DNA of 64,000 nucleotides. It comes from Rahnella victoriana (lineage in GTDB: Bacteria; Pseudomonadota; Gammaproteobacteria; Enterobacterales; Enterobacteriaceae). The position numbers and the translations under genes are program-made. The stretch spans positions 62,001-126,000 of the forward strand of contig NZ_SJOJ01000005.1 in assembly GCF_004330295.1 (NCBI RefSeq), given 5' to 3'. The notes under the pieces were generated by a model. It was not told the DNA's origin. It made no database searches and was given only the letters and a program-made list of their open reading frames with translations. The first letter of the stretch is position 1. Every line of letters begins with the position of its first letter. Positions 28,305-37,457 of the stretch are shown in pieces.

Positions 28305-28363
28305 TTGACTTTGTTTTGAGCGCGCCTTTATACTCGCCACTTATTAAAAGTCTTTTAATAAGT
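28305..28363 (+). promoter_or_regulatory. Promoter and palindromic operator of the MFS gene
   Basis: TTGACT (28305-28310) and TATACT (28329-28334) are spaced by 18 bases. A near-perfect palindrome, arms of 12 bases (ACTTATTAAAAG, one central T, CTTTTAATAAGT), lies at 28339-28363, over the expected transcription start. The AT-rich inverted repeat suits Mlc/NagC-type ROK repressors, and the ROK gene is directly upstream. Confidence 0.75.
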
Positions 28364-28386
28364 AATTTACCTGCCGGGAGAAGCCG

Positions 28387-29559
28387 ATGTCATTGTCCTC
28401 TGAGATGGAAAGTCTGAACGCGCACGCCGGAAGTCCGGCCAGACGGGTCGCCACGCGGGCGATATTTTTTGTCACCGGCATGGCGATGGGGCTATGGGCG
28501 GCGCTGGTGCCTTATGCGCAAATGCGTACGCACTCGGAGGCCGGTGATCTCGGCTTGCTGCTGCTGTGTCTGGGAGCCGGGTCGCTGCTGTCAATGCTCG
28601 GATCGGGACGGATCATTGGCCGGTTCGGTTGCCGCGCCGTGATCATCGCCGCTGTGGTGTTGTACTGCCTGATGCTGCCATTACTGGCGTTTTTCAGCGA
28701 CATCTGGCTGCTGGCGCTCAGCCTGTTTATTTTCGGCATGGGTATCGGGCTGGCCGATGTGGCGGTGAATGTGCAGGGCACGCTGGTGGAACAGGCGGCG
28801 GATAAACCGCTGATGTCCGGTTTTCATTGCCTGTGGAGCGTCGGAGGCATCGCCGGAGCCGGTGGCGGGGCGCTGTTGCTCAGTGCCGGGGTGTCGCCCC
28901 TTGGCAGCACGTTTTGCGCGGTGGCGCTGGTCGCTGTGGTCACGGCGTATTCCTTTCGCGGCATGCTGCCTTTTGGCGCGCATGAAGAAGACGCGGGCGA
29001 AGGGAAACCGAAAGCCAGACCCAATTTCAGGCTGATGCTGATGGCTGTTATGGCGATGATCTGTTTTATGGCAGAAGGCGCGGTGCTTGACTGGGGCGGC
29101 GTATTTCTGACCCGCGAACGCGGTCTGGCGCTGGAACATGCGGGCTGGGGATTTGCCGTGTTTGCCGTGGCGATGTCGCTGATGCGTCTAACCGGTGATG
29201 CGATTGTCAGTGCGCTCGGACGTAAACGTATTCTGATAGTCGGCGGCGTGCTCGGTATTGCAGGTTATCTGATGGTGGTGTTGTTGCCGGGCTGGATCCT
29301 GCCACTGTGCGGATTTGCCCTGGTGGGGATCGGCGCGGCGAATATCGTGCCGGTGCTGATCACCCTCGCCGGTCAGGAAAAGGTGATGCCGGTGAACATG
29401 TCCGTGGCAATGGTCGCGACGCTGGGCTATCTCGGTGTGCTGGGCGGTCCGGCGCTGATCGGGTTTATTGCCCATCTTTCCAGCCTGTATGTGGCGTTTT
29501 CGGCGGTGGCGGCGGCATTTCTTGTCATTACGTTTGGGGCTTATAAACTGAAGTACTGA
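28387..29559 (+). CDS. MFS transporter, YbjJ-like
   Basis: 390 residues with about twelve membrane helices and the MFS loop pattern (GSGRIIGRFGCRAVI after helix 2). It resembles the YbjJ/FucP-like group of sugar or drug transporters; the substrate is unknown. Two helices near LADVAVNVQGTLVEQAADKPLMSGFHCLWSVGG form the family-specific central part. It is followed by a terminator and then by a ybjI-like phosphatase, echoing the ybjI-ybjJ arrangement of E. coli in reverse order. The preceding ROK regulator probably represses it. Confidence 0.9.
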   Translation: MSLSSEMESLNAHAGSPARRVATRAIFFVTGMAMGLWAALVPYAQMRTHSEAGDLGLLLLCLGAGSLLSMLGSGRIIGRFGCRAVIIAAVVLYCLMLPLLAFFSDIWLLALSLFIFGMGIGLADVAVNVQGTLVEQAADKPLMSGFHCLWSVGGIAGAGGGALLLSAGVSPLGSTFCAVALVAVVTAYSFRGMLPFGAHEEDAGEGKPKARPNFRLMLMAVMAMICFMAEGAVLDWGGVFLTRERGLALEHAGWGFAVFAVAMSLMRLTGDAIVSALGRKRILIVGGVLGIAGYLMVVLLPGWILPLCGFALVGIGAANIVPVLITLAGQEKVMPVNMSVAMVATLGYLGVLGGPALIGFIAHLSSLYVAFSAVAAAFLVITFGAYKLKY

Positions 29560-29602
29560 AGGTGCGTGAAAAACGATTTAAAACTGAGTGGCAACCTTGC
29601 CA

Positions 29603-29633
29603 GCTGACGCCTGAACCCCGTCAGCCTTTTTTT
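29603..29633 (+). terminator. Rho-independent terminator after the MFS gene
   Basis: Stem GCTGACG/CGTCAGC (29603-29625) with a nine-base loop, followed by CTTTTTTT. It separates the MFS gene from the ybjI-like gene. Confidence 0.88.
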
Positions 29634-29684
29634 ATTCTTAACTTTGTATTTTTAATCCGATACCCGACCCTGTAAGGAGTTGTA

Positions 29685-30506
29685 ATGGCTGTAAAACTTA
29701 TTGCCGTCGACATGGATGGTACATTCCTTAATCAGCATGGCGAATATAATAAAGCCCGCTTCCGCGAGCAATATCAGCAACTGCTGGCGCGTGACATCAA
29801 GTTCGTGGTGGCCAGCGGTAACCAGTATTACCAGCTGAAATCCTTCTTTGATGATATCGATGAACAGATCGCTTATGTGGCCGAAGGCGGTGGCTATGTG
29901 GTCGATAAAAAACAGGAAATTTACTGCGGTAAACTGGAACCGGCGCAGGTCGCCGACGTGCTGGACTGGATCAGCCGCACCCCTGGCATCAACACTATCG
30001 TCTGCGGGCGAAAGGGCGCGTATGTCCTTAACGGTACCGACGACGCTTATATCAGCCGCATGCGCCGCTATTATCATCGCCTGAGCCCCGTTTCTGATTA
30101 CGCCGATATCGATGACACGATTTTTAAATTTGCCCTCAGCTATGTGGAAGATGACGTGTATCCGCTGATGAGTGAAATCAATGCCCGCCTGGGCGGCATC
30201 GTGTCGCCGGTGACCAGCGGACATGGTTCAGTGGATCTGATCATTACCGGCAATCATAAAGCCAGTGGCCTGCGGAAAATTCAGCAGATCTACGGGATCC
30301 GCGACGACGAAGTGCTGGCATTCGGTGACAGCGGCAACGATCTGGAAATGCTCAGTTACGCCGGTTTTGGTTTTGCCATGGAAAATGCCTCTGAACCGGC
30401 GAAAGCCGCGGCAAAATACACCGCACCCTCACACCGTGAAGAAGGCGTGCTGAAGATTATTGATGACGTATTGAACAACCGGTCACCTTTCACCGAAAGC
30501 GCCTGA
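29685..30506 (+). CDS. ybjI: HAD-family (Cof-type) sugar phosphatase, YbjI-like
   Basis: 273 residues, nearly the length of E. coli YbjI. HAD motif I IAVDMDGTFL at residues 6-15, motif II FVVASGNQYYQL, a GSVDLIITGNHKASGL loop and motif IV FGDSGNDLEML are all intact. The Cof-type cap domain lies between. Such enzymes dephosphorylate sugar phosphates and FMN-like compounds in the cytoplasm. It is preceded by AAGGAG. A long hairpin follows the stop. Identity with YbjI is by close resemblance; the substrate is inferred. Confidence 0.92.
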   Translation: MAVKLIAVDMDGTFLNQHGEYNKARFREQYQQLLARDIKFVVASGNQYYQLKSFFDDIDEQIAYVAEGGGYVVDKKQEIYCGKLEPAQVADVLDWISRTPGINTIVCGRKGAYVLNGTDDAYISRMRRYYHRLSPVSDYADIDDTIFKFALSYVEDDVYPLMSEINARLGGIVSPVTSGHGSVDLIITGNHKASGLRKIQQIYGIRDDEVLAFGDSGNDLEMLSYAGFGFAMENASEPAKAAAKYTAPSHREEGVLKIIDDVLNNRSPFTESA

Positions 30507-30513
30507 TCCCTCC

Positions 30514-30549
30514 CATGCCACCCGCCGGACAGCGGTTCCGGGTGGCATG
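30514..30549 (+). terminator. Strong hairpin after the ybjI-like gene
   Basis: 11-bp perfect stem CATGCCACCCG/CGGGTGGCATG with a 14-base loop that itself has a 3-bp inner stem. No T tract follows (CTTCAAAC), so termination may be weak or Rho-dependent, or the structure may protect the 3' end. Confidence 0.55.
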
Positions 30550-30611
30550 CTTCAAACATTTTGTGCTGAAAACCCTCGCTGCGCCACAATTCAGAAATAT
30601 CGATGAACAGC

Positions 30612-31016
30612 CTCTAAAATTCCTACTGCCATTAACCAAAACGTTGACGCAAGCTGCCTTGTGGTGATTTTTTTTGCAAAAAACACCCTGAATGCGCGGC
30701 CGGAAAATTGATGTCAATAAAGTCAATCAGACGGTGTAAATAAGGCATGAAAAAATAATAAAGGATATACCGCTATGCTCGACGAACGTTTCGGAATTTT
30801 CTCCCGCATGGAATGATAACCGCCATCATTTAAACAGGCATTGTTATGTTTTTATGGTTTTTTATGACAGAACTCTAAAATTCCTAACTGTTTGTATTGT
30901 TATCCCAAAATATCGACATAGGAAATATCCCGAATTAAGATTGCCGGGCATTCGGGAGTTTTAGGATTTTTCTTCTGAAAAGGGCAAAACGGAAAGTGAT
31001 ACCAACGGAATGATTA
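30612..31016 (+). promoter_or_regulatory. Long AT-rich upstream region of the first RcsA-like gene, with repeated CTCTAAAATTCCTA
   Basis: About 400 bases without a convincing gene. The 14-base sequence CTCTAAAATTCCTA occurs twice as a direct repeat (30612-30625 and 30873-30886) and a TTTTAGGATTTTTC element lies near 30960. The TTCCTA/TAGGAA core resembles RcsAB/RcsB boxes. A 13-codon ORF with a good ribosome site (AAAGGA) starts at 30775 and ends at 30816; its translation is doubtful. The length and repeats suggest a heavily regulated promoter. Confidence 0.5.
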
Positions 31017-31631
31017 ATGAAACATACAGTGATTATCCACTCTGGTTATTATGAGAGGCTGACTATTTCGTCAGTACTTAATCATCTTGACTTACAAACG
31101 CACCCTTTTATGTCGCTCAATGAATTTTACAATTCAGGGGTAGGGATGGGCGTTGATAGTATTATTCTCGAGGTGAAAGACTCGCCCGAAAATTTCAATG
31201 CGGTGATGAAATTTATCCGCAGAATGGATTTTTTATACACTCCCCCGCGGCTTATCGTCGTCACCAAAATTGAACAAACTGATAAGCTGGCCCTGCTCAC
31301 GGAAGAGGGGATTGATATGCTGATCTCCGAACAGGAAGCGTTGCCTGTGCTCAGGAAAATGCTCATTACCGGTGCCGCTGATCTGAATTATCAGATGGCG
31401 ATCAGCCCTTATTTACAGCAAAAGCAAATGGCTTCGGTACAGTCGGCACAACAGTGCCTGACGGCAACGGAATGGGAAGTATTAAACGAAATAAAAACCA
31501 TGAAAACCAATGCCAGTGTGGCGGAGAAAATGGGAAGGAGCAGTAAGACGATCAGTACTCACAAGCGAAATGCGATGAAGAAACTGGGGTTGAAAAATTC
31601 GATTGAATTGTACAAATACCTGATGCAATAA
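31017..31631 (+). CDS. RcsA-like LuxR-family transcriptional regulator
   Basis: 204 residues, close to the 207 of RcsA. The first 130 residues look like a degenerate receiver (HTVIIHSGYYERLTISSVLNHL, IILEVKDS) without a clear phosphorylation Asp pocket. The C-terminal LuxR/GerE HTH is intact: LTATEWEVLNEIKTMKTNASVAEKMGRSSKTISTHKRNAMKKLGLKN. RcsA and BglJ are auxiliary partners of RcsB that lack phosphorylation, and this protein may act in the same way. ATG with GGAA seven bases upstream. It faces a second regulator of the same family with 27 bases between stops. Confidence 0.82.
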   Translation: MKHTVIIHSGYYERLTISSVLNHLDLQTHPFMSLNEFYNSGVGMGVDSIILEVKDSPENFNAVMKFIRRMDFLYTPPRLIVVTKIEQTDKLALLTEEGIDMLISEQEALPVLRKMLITGAADLNYQMAISPYLQQKQMASVQSAQQCLTATEWEVLNEIKTMKTNASVAEKMGRSSKTISTHKRNAMKKLGLKNSIELYKYLMQ

Positions 31632-31658
31632 CCTGGCTACGATCAGCCAGGTTGAGGT

Positions 31659-32243
31659 TCAGAGTGAGTGATTCAGTACCCGGTTAAGATAATTGAACAG
31701 TTCTTTGGTATTCTTTAATTTAAGTTTTCGCATGGCGCTGTATTTATAATAATAAAGATTCGACAAGGGGATCGAGGTGGCTTTTTCGATATTTCTCATT
31801 GTCGGATCTTGAGATAAACAACGGAGCAAAATCGCTTCGTTTTTCGTCAAAACATAGTCCTCAACGAAGGGGCGCAGCGCGTCATAACGGGCTTTCAGTA
31901 AGCTATCAAAGAAGAAGAAAATCTTTGAAAACGAATGCTCTTTGCATAAATGAAAGTCTGCCAGCCGGCTGTTGACGATCACATTGTCGCTCAGGATGAC
32001 AAATTTCGCCTCTCCCTGAAGTAACGACTTTAAATTGTAGATAAACTTATCAATATTAAACTCGGATTTCACTTCTCCGGGTTCAATAATGTAAATGTCG
32101 TACGTTCCCTTCTTTGTATCAAGCGCATCTTCCGCACTGATTTGATTGAAAGTGATGCTCTTTGGTGTATGGGCTAAAGAAAATAAATGCTTTAATCCGA
32201 TATACGTCAATGTGCATGAGTCAATAAGTGCAATGCGCATCAT
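31659..32243 (-). CDS. Second RcsA-like LuxR-family regulator
   Basis: 194 residues with the same build as the convergent neighbour: an N-terminal receiver-like part (MRIALIDSCTLTYIGLKHLFSL) and a LuxR-type HTH at the C-terminus (LTKNEAILLRCLSQDPTMRNIEKATSIPLSNLYYYKYSAMRKLKLKN). The HTH is more divergent than usual, with tyrosines (YYYK) where T-V-x-x-H is typical, which may change DNA binding. It is AT-rich. The protein is likely a partner of RcsB-type proteins or a stand-alone regulator; targets are unknown. Confidence 0.78.
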   Translation of the reverse strand: MMRIALIDSCTLTYIGLKHLFSLAHTPKSITFNQISAEDALDTKKGTYDIYIIEPGEVKSEFNIDKFIYNLKSLLQGEAKFVILSDNVIVNSRLADFHLCKEHSFSKIFFFFDSLLKARYDALRPFVEDYVLTKNEAILLRCLSQDPTMRNIEKATSIPLSNLYYYKYSAMRKLKLKNTKELFNYLNRVLNHSL

Positions 32244-32639
32244 TAATTCATTCCTTTAAATGAACTTATTCTCCGTAAAAGACATTGCATATATTCAATG
32301 ATATCCCTCCGTTATTATCATCAAATATGCCTGTAATCATAATATATAGTCTGGTTCTCGTCGTCAACGTAACCGAAATTTATTGATTAAGCTTTATGTA
32401 ATTAAATATTCCGGCTTTGCAGGCATAACTCTTTGATAATTAGAATCAAATAGGAATTTTTGTAATGATTGGTATTACCCGTTTAGGATTATTTTTTCAT
32501 TTCTATATCTAATACTTAAATAATCCTAGACTACTCCATAAAGTTGACATGATTATACAATAAACAATATAAGCAAATGATGATGAAGTGTACAAGACGC
32601 TTAATACTTTCATTTGTATTTTAAAACGAAAGTTTTGTC
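32244..32639 (-). promoter_or_regulatory. AT-rich upstream region of the second RcsA-like gene with TAGGAAT/TAGGATTATT motifs
   Basis: About 400 AT-rich bases with no gene. TAGGAATTTT at 32451-32460 is the reverse complement of the core repeat found upstream of the convergent regulator. TAGGATTATT (32484-32493) and its exact reverse complement AATAATCCTA (32519-32528) form an inverted repeat 25 bases apart. These resemble RcsB-type half sites and suggest auto- or cross-regulation, with H-NS-like silencing possible because of the high A/T. Confidence 0.5.
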
Positions 32640-32667
32640 ATTAATAAAACCGCCGGGAACCCGGCGG
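32640..32667 (-). terminator. Rho-independent terminator of mntR
   Basis: Stem CCGCCGGG/CCCGGCGG with a two-base loop (32650-32667); on the minus strand it is followed by TTTTATTAAT, 17 bases beyond the mntR stop. Confidence 0.88.
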
Positions 32668-32684
32668 ATGAGAACAGATTTTGT

Positions 32685-33134
32685 TCAGAGGGTGGCTTTG
32701 CGGCTTTCGGTAAAACGACGGAACGCATCAAGGGTTTCGTCACTGACATGATGTTCAACACCTTCCGCATCGAGACGCGCGGTTTCCGCGCTGATCCCCA
32801 GTGCGATGAAAAACGCTTCCACCACGTTATGGCGCTCGCGGTTTTCGGCGGCCAGTCTTTCGCCTTCCGGTGTCAGGAACGTCCCGCGATAAGGCAACTG
32901 ATGCACCAATCCGGCGTTGGCCAGACGTTTCAATGTTTTTGCTACGGTAGGCTGGGAAACCCCGAGACGCGCCGCCAAATCAACCTGACGGGCTTCGCCA
33001 AATTCATGGATTAAGTCTGAAATCAGCTCAACGTAATCGTCCATTAATTCCCGGCGATGCGCCTCGCGCACCTGTAAAAAACCCTGAGCGTGTTCTTCCA
33101 CATCCAGTAATGGATTTATTTTTTTCTCTTTCAC
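32685..33134 (-). CDS. mntR: Manganese-responsive transcriptional regulator MntR
   Basis: 149 residues, closely similar to E. coli MntR (155). The DtxR-type HTH reads [21 protein letters not shown] ... [26 protein letters not shown], and metal ligands are expected in the [14 protein letters not shown] segment. With Mn2+ it represses manganese uptake genes. Start codon GTG with AGGCAGG upstream. It is divergent from sitABCD, whose promoter holds a MntR-type box at 33255, so sit is the evident target. Confidence 0.95.
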   Translation of the reverse strand: MKEKKINPLLDVEEHAQGFLQVREAHRRELMDDYVELISDLIHEFGEARQVDLAARLGVSQPTVAKTLKRLANAGLVHQLPYRGTFLTPEGERLAAENRERHNVVEAFFIALGISAETARLDAEGVEHHVSDETLDAFRRFTESRKATL

Positions 33135-33254
33135 TACGCCTGCCTCTTGCTAACTCAATGGTTTTTCCGCCCCCGCGTACATCACGGCAACTCACGCATT
33201 GTAAACCAAGTGCACACATCTACCAATTTCTGAAAACTTTGCATTGGCTATGGA

Positions 33255-33272
33255 GTATAGCCTGTGCTATAC
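33255..33272. promoter_or_regulatory. MntR-type operator in the sitA promoter
   Basis: Perfect inverted repeat GTATAGC-CTGT-GCTATAC (18 bases), closely like enterobacterial MntR boxes (ATAGC...GCTAT core). A possible promoter, TTGGCT (33244-33249) and TATACC (33268-33273), is overlapped by it, consistent with repression. It lies 48 bases upstream of the sitA ATG. Confidence 0.85.
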
Positions 33273-33320
33273 CTGAGTAATAAACCGCCGGTTGATGTGC
33301 AGTGTGACAGGAGAACTTTC

Positions 33321-34262
33321 ATGGGAAATGGACAGAACATCTTAAAATTATTCAGTCAGTCGCCGTTCCGTTTACGGCTGATGCTGGTTGGCATGATCGT
33401 GGCGCTGATCACCGGCCACGCGCAGGCGGCGGAAAAAGACAAAAAAAAGTTTAAGGTCGTCACCACCTTTACGGTGATCCAGGATATCGCGCAAAACGTC
33501 GCCGGTGATGCAGCGACGGTGGAGTCGATCACCAAACCCGGCGCGGAAATCCATGATTACCAGCCGACACCGCGTGACATCGTAAAAACGCAGTCTGCTG
33601 ATCTGATTTTGTGGAACGGTTTTAACCTCGAACGCTGGTTCGGCCGCTTCTTCGGCAACATTAAAAATGTGCCTTCCGCGACCGTGACAGACGGCATCGC
33701 GCCATTGCCTATTCAGGAAGGGCCGTATGTCGGCAATCCGAACCCGCATGCCTGGATGTCGGCCAAAAATGCACTGGTGTATGTCGAGAATATTCGTGCG
33801 GCGCTGGTGAAATATGATCCGGAAAATGCCGCTGTCTATGACCGTAACGCGAAAAGTTACGCCGAAAAAATCAGCCTGCTTGATGCACCGCTGCGTGAAC
33901 GTCTGGCAAAAATTCCTGAAGGTCAGCGCTGGCTGGTGACCAGTGAAGGCGCGTTCAGTTATCTGGCGAAAGATTACGGCTTAAAGGAAGCTTATCTGTG
34001 GCCGATCAACGCCGAAGAACAGGGTACGCCGCAGCAGGTGAAAAAAATCATCGATCTGGTGCGTCAGCAACAGATCCCGGTGGTGTTCAGTGAGAGCACC
34101 ATCTCAGACAAACCGGCGAAACAGGTCAGTAAAGAGACGGGGGCGAAGTACGGCGGCGTGTTGTATGTCGATTCACTTTCCGCCGCAGACGGACCGGTGC
34201 CGACATATATTGACCTGCTGAAAGTCACGGTGGGCACCATTGCAGAAGGATTCGGCCAATGA
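33321..34262 (+). CDS. sitA: Manganese/iron ABC transporter, substrate-binding protein SitA
   Basis: 313 residues. A signal peptide ([20 protein letters not shown]) precedes a cluster A-I metal-binding protein with the family's ligands: His in [12 protein letters not shown], His in [11 protein letters not shown], Glu in [11 protein letters not shown] and Asp in [15 protein letters not shown]. It captures Mn2+ (or Fe2+) in the periplasm. ATG 33321 has GGAG seven bases upstream; an upstream in-frame ATG at 33264 lies inside the MntR box and is unlikely. The stop overlaps sitB by four bases. Confidence 0.95.
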   Translation: MGNGQNILKLFSQSPFRLRLMLVGMIVALITGHAQAAEKDKKKFKVVTTFTVIQDIAQNVAGDAATVESITKPGAEIHDYQPTPRDIVKTQSADLILWNGFNLERWFGRFFGNIKNVPSATVTDGIAPLPIQEGPYVGNPNPHAWMSAKNALVYVENIRAALVKYDPENAAVYDRNAKSYAEKISLLDAPLRERLAKIPEGQRWLVTSEGAFSYLAKDYGLKEAYLWPINAEEQGTPQQVKKIIDLVRQQQIPVVFSESTISDKPAKQVSKETGAKYGGVLYVDSLSAADGPVPTYIDLLKVTVGTIAEGFGQ

Positions 34263-35038
34263 ATGATGCTGCGCTGCAACTCGACGTTGACGATATCTCG
34301 GTGACCTACAACAACGGTCATACGGCGATTGAAAATGCCTCGTTTACGCTGCGCGGCGGCTCGGTTTGCGCGCTGCTCGGCGTCAATGGCAGCGGTAAAT
34401 CCACCCTGTTTAAAACCATCATGGGGATTATCCGTCCGACCCACGGACGGGTAACGCTGGATGGCCTGAACGTGGCGAAGGCGCTGAAACAAAACCTGAT
34501 TGCTTATGTGCCGCAGTCTGAAGAAGTGGACTGGAATTTCCCGGTGCTGGTGCGTGATGTGGTGATGATGGGGCGTTACGGAAAAATGTCGTTTCTGCGC
34601 ATCCCGTCAGCGGAGGACAAAAAACAGGTGGCGTCGGCACTGGCGCGGGTCGGCCTGACCGAACTGGCGCACCGCCAGATTGGCGAGCTGTCCGGCGGCC
34701 AGAAAAAACGTGTCTTTCTGGCGCGGGCGCTGGCTCAGCAGGGGCGGGTCATGCTGCTCGATGAGCCGTTCACCGGCGTCGATATCAAAACGGAAAATGC
34801 GATTATTGATCTCCTGCGCCAGTTGCGCGATGAAGGGCATCTGATCCTGGTGTCCACTCATAACATCGCCAGCGTGCCGGATTTCTGCGACCGCGTGGTG
34901 CTGATTAACCGCACGGTAATGGCCGCCGGTCCGCTGGAAAGCACCTTTACCCATCAGAATCTTGAAAATACCTTCGGCGGTGCGTTGCGCAATATTGGTT
35001 ATCTGGTCCCGCAGGAACCGGTGAGGCGGGTGATATGA
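34259..35038 (+). CDS. sitB: Manganese/iron ABC transporter, ATPase SitB
   Basis: 259 residues with complete ABC motifs: Walker [11 protein letters not shown]-loop [15 protein letters not shown] (characteristic of metal ABC ATPases), signature [15 protein letters not shown], Walker [13 protein letters not shown] and the switch His in VSTHNIAS. It energises uptake through SitC and SitD. ATGA overlaps at both ends with sitA and sitC indicate coupled translation. Confidence 0.95.
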   Translation: MNDAALQLDVDDISVTYNNGHTAIENASFTLRGGSVCALLGVNGSGKSTLFKTIMGIIRPTHGRVTLDGLNVAKALKQNLIAYVPQSEEVDWNFPVLVRDVVMMGRYGKMSFLRIPSAEDKKQVASALARVGLTELAHRQIGELSGGQKKRVFLARALAQQGRVMLLDEPFTGVDIKTENAIIDLLRQLRDEGHLILVSTHNIASVPDFCDRVVLINRTVMAAGPLESTFTHQNLENTFGGALRNIGYLVPQEPVRRVI

Positions 35039-35889
35039 TCGGATTTCTGCTTGAGCCGTTTCAGTACAACTATATGGTTAAAGCGATCTGGGTCAGTGCC
35101 GGCGTGGGCGCGGTATGCGCTTTTTTATCGGCGTACCTGATGCTTAAAGGCTGGTCGCTGATGGGCGATGCGCTGTCGCATTCCGTGGTGCCGGGCGTGG
35201 CGGGGGCGTATGCGCTGGGTTTTCCGTACGCCATTGGCGCGTTCGGTACCGGTATTCTGGCCGCGCTTTCCATGACGCTGTTACGCCATTTCACCAAACT
35301 GCGGGAAGACGCGATTATCGGTTTCGTCTTCTCCACCTTTTTTGCCCTTGGCCTGTTACTGGTGTCGCTCAATCCGACCTCGGTTAACGTGCAGTCGATC
35401 CTGTTTGGCAATATTTTAGGCATTGATGATGCCGATATCTTGCAGGTGCAGATTATTGTCGGGGTATCGCTGCTGGTGTTATGTGTGATCTGGCGGGATC
35501 TGCTGGCGGTCTTTTTCGATGAGGCGCATGCCGTTTCGGTCGGGCTTTCTCCGCTGTGGCTGAAAGTCATCTTCTTCACCATTTTCAGCGCCTGCAGCGT
35601 GGCTGCATTGCAAACCGTCGGCGCGATTCTGGTGATCGCCATGGTGATCACCCCCGGCGCGACGGCCTATCTTCTCTCCGACCGCTTCTCCCATCTGCTG
35701 ATGATTTCGGTGGCGATCGGTGCCGTCACCAGTGCGGCAGGGGCATGGCTGAGCTATTACCTTGATGGTGCCACCGGCGGGGTGATTGTTTGCCTGCAAA
35801 CCACCGTTTTCCTGCTGGCGTTTCTGTTCGCGCCGAAACACGGCTGGCTGGTGAACCATTTCCGTATTAAAAACCGGAGCCGCGCATGA
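35035..35889 (+). CDS. sitC: Manganese/iron ABC transporter, permease SitC
   Basis: 284 residues, about eight membrane helices, ABC-3 family. The conserved [24 protein letters not shown] segment and the later [20 protein letters not shown] are family signatures. It forms a heterodimeric channel with SitD in the inner membrane. Overlaps sitD by four bases. Confidence 0.94.
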   Translation: MIGFLLEPFQYNYMVKAIWVSAGVGAVCAFLSAYLMLKGWSLMGDALSHSVVPGVAGAYALGFPYAIGAFGTGILAALSMTLLRHFTKLREDAIIGFVFSTFFALGLLLVSLNPTSVNVQSILFGNILGIDDADILQVQIIVGVSLLVLCVIWRDLLAVFFDEAHAVSVGLSPLWLKVIFFTIFSACSVAALQTVGAILVIAMVITPGATAYLLSDRFSHLLMISVAIGAVTSAAGAWLSYYLDGATGGVIVCLQTTVFLLAFLFAPKHGWLVNHFRIKNRSRA

Positions 35890-36740
35890 TGTCCTGGTTT
35901 GAAGTGCTGACGGAGCCGCTGAGCTTTGATTTTATGCAACGTGCGTTGCTGACCGCCGTGGCGACCAGCATTGTCTGCGCGATATTTTCCTGCTTTCTGG
36001 TGCTGAAAGGCTGGTCACTGATGGGCGATGCCATTTCGCATGCGGTGCTGCCCGGCGTGGTGCTGGCGTATCTGGCGGGGATCCCGCTGGTGATTGGCGC
36101 TTTCGGCTCCGGCCTGTTCTGCGCCGTGGCGACCGGTTTTATCAAAGAGCATTGCCGGGTAAAAGAAGACTCGGTGATGGGCATCGTCTTCTCCGGTATG
36201 TTCGCCGCCGGACTGGTGTTGTTCTCGCGGGTCAACACCGAACAGCATCTCAGCCACATCCTGTTCGGCAACGTGCTGGGCGTGACCGACAGCGAAATGC
36301 TGCAAACGCTGATCATCGCCACGGTGGTGACGCTGGCAATCATCCTTAAATTCAAAGATCTGATGCTGTTTTGTTTTGATCCGGTACAGGCTAAAGTTAT
36401 CGGGCTGCCGGTTCGTTTCTATCATTATGCGTTGTTGTGCATGCTGGCGCTGACCATCGTGGCCGCACTACAGGCGGTCGGCGTGGTGCTGGTAGTGGCA
36501 ATGCTGATCACGCCAGGTATCACGGCGTTTCTGCTGTGTAAAACTTTACCGAAGATGCTGCTGGTCGCGGTGACCGCGTCAATGCTGGCCGCCATCAGCG
36601 GCACCTTTATCAGCTTTTATATCGATGCGGCGACCGGCCCGACGATTGTGCTGGTGCAGGCGGCGCTCTTTCTGTTGGCGCTTGCCCTGCATTTATTACG
36701 TAAATCCGTCAAACCCCGCCATGCCGCACCGAATGCGTAG
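35886..36740 (+). CDS. sitD: Manganese/iron ABC transporter, permease SitD
   Basis: 284 residues, paralogous to SitC ([43 protein letters not shown]) with about eight membrane helices. It is the last gene of the mntR-regulated sitABCD operon. No clear terminator follows before the flavin-reductase-like gene 57 bases on, so read-through is possible. Confidence 0.94.
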   Translation: MMSWFEVLTEPLSFDFMQRALLTAVATSIVCAIFSCFLVLKGWSLMGDAISHAVLPGVVLAYLAGIPLVIGAFGSGLFCAVATGFIKEHCRVKEDSVMGIVFSGMFAAGLVLFSRVNTEQHLSHILFGNVLGVTDSEMLQTLIIATVVTLAIILKFKDLMLFCFDPVQAKVIGLPVRFYHYALLCMLALTIVAALQAVGVVLVVAMLITPGITAFLLCKTLPKMLLVAVTASMLAAISGTFISFYIDAATGPTIVLVQAALFLLALALHLLRKSVKPRHAAPNA

Positions 36741-36797
36741 TACCGGCACGGCAGGTTTGTCATGCTGCACGCCGTGTTCCCTTCCTGAGAGATTCTG

Positions 36798-37385
36798 ATG
36801 ACTCAACACTTTGCGCCTGTCGAACTGGAAAAAGCTTACCGTCTGATTAACCACGGCACCACCGCGCTGGTCTCCGCGCACCATGCGGGCGTGGACAATG
36901 TGATGTCCGCTTCCTGGGTGTGTGGTCTGGATTTCAGACCAGCAAAACTCACCGTGGTACTGGATAAAATCGCCCGCACGCGCGAGCTTATCGAAGAAAG
37001 CGGATTTTTTGTGATTCAGGTGCCCACGGTGGCGCAGTTGCAAATGACCTATGACCTCGGTAACCGCACGCTGAGAAACGATCCGGAAAAACTGCAACAC
37101 TGCGGCGCGGAACTGTTCCGCATGGAAGGGCACGGTGATCTGCCGTTTGTGGCGGGCTGTACTGCATGGCTGGCGTGCAGGCTGATCCCGGAACCGCATA
37201 ACCAGCAGGCGCATGACTTATTTATCGGGGAAATTGTCGGAGCATGGGCGGATACCCGCGTGTTCCGCGACGGCCACTGGCATTTCGAAGAGGCGGATCC
37301 TGCGCTGCGTAGTCTACATTACATCGCGGGCGGCCAGTTTTACGCCACCGGTGAACCTCTGAATGCGAATACGGAATTGAGCTGA
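36798..37385 (+). CDS. Flavin reductase-like FMN-binding protein
   Basis: 195 residues of the split-barrel flavin reductase-like family: NHGTTALVSAHHAGVDNVMSASWVCGLDF near the start and a FVIQVPTVAQLQMTYDLGNRTLR segment, with HDLFIGEIVGAW toward the end. Such proteins bind FMN and supply reduced flavin or act as oxidoreductases; the substrate is unknown. It lies close behind sitD and has a GAGAGATTC-type ribosome site, so it may be partly co-transcribed with sit or separate. Confidence 0.85.
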   Translation: MTQHFAPVELEKAYRLINHGTTALVSAHHAGVDNVMSASWVCGLDFRPAKLTVVLDKIARTRELIEESGFFVIQVPTVAQLQMTYDLGNRTLRNDPEKLQHCGAELFRMEGHGDLPFVAGCTAWLACRLIPEPHNQQAHDLFIGEIVGAWADTRVFRDGHWHFEEADPALRSLHYIAGGQFYATGEPLNANTELS

Positions 37386-37457
37386 CGGGCAGGGCATTAA
37401 AGAAAGGTCATATGGGGAAATAACAGGGCGGCGAGGCCAACATCCGCCCGAAATAAT

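Noticed and set aside
30775..30816. 13-codon ORF with a good ribosome site upstream of the RcsA-like gene
   Set aside because: Too short and too far (200 bases) from the gene to support as a leader; mentioned only within the regulatory region.
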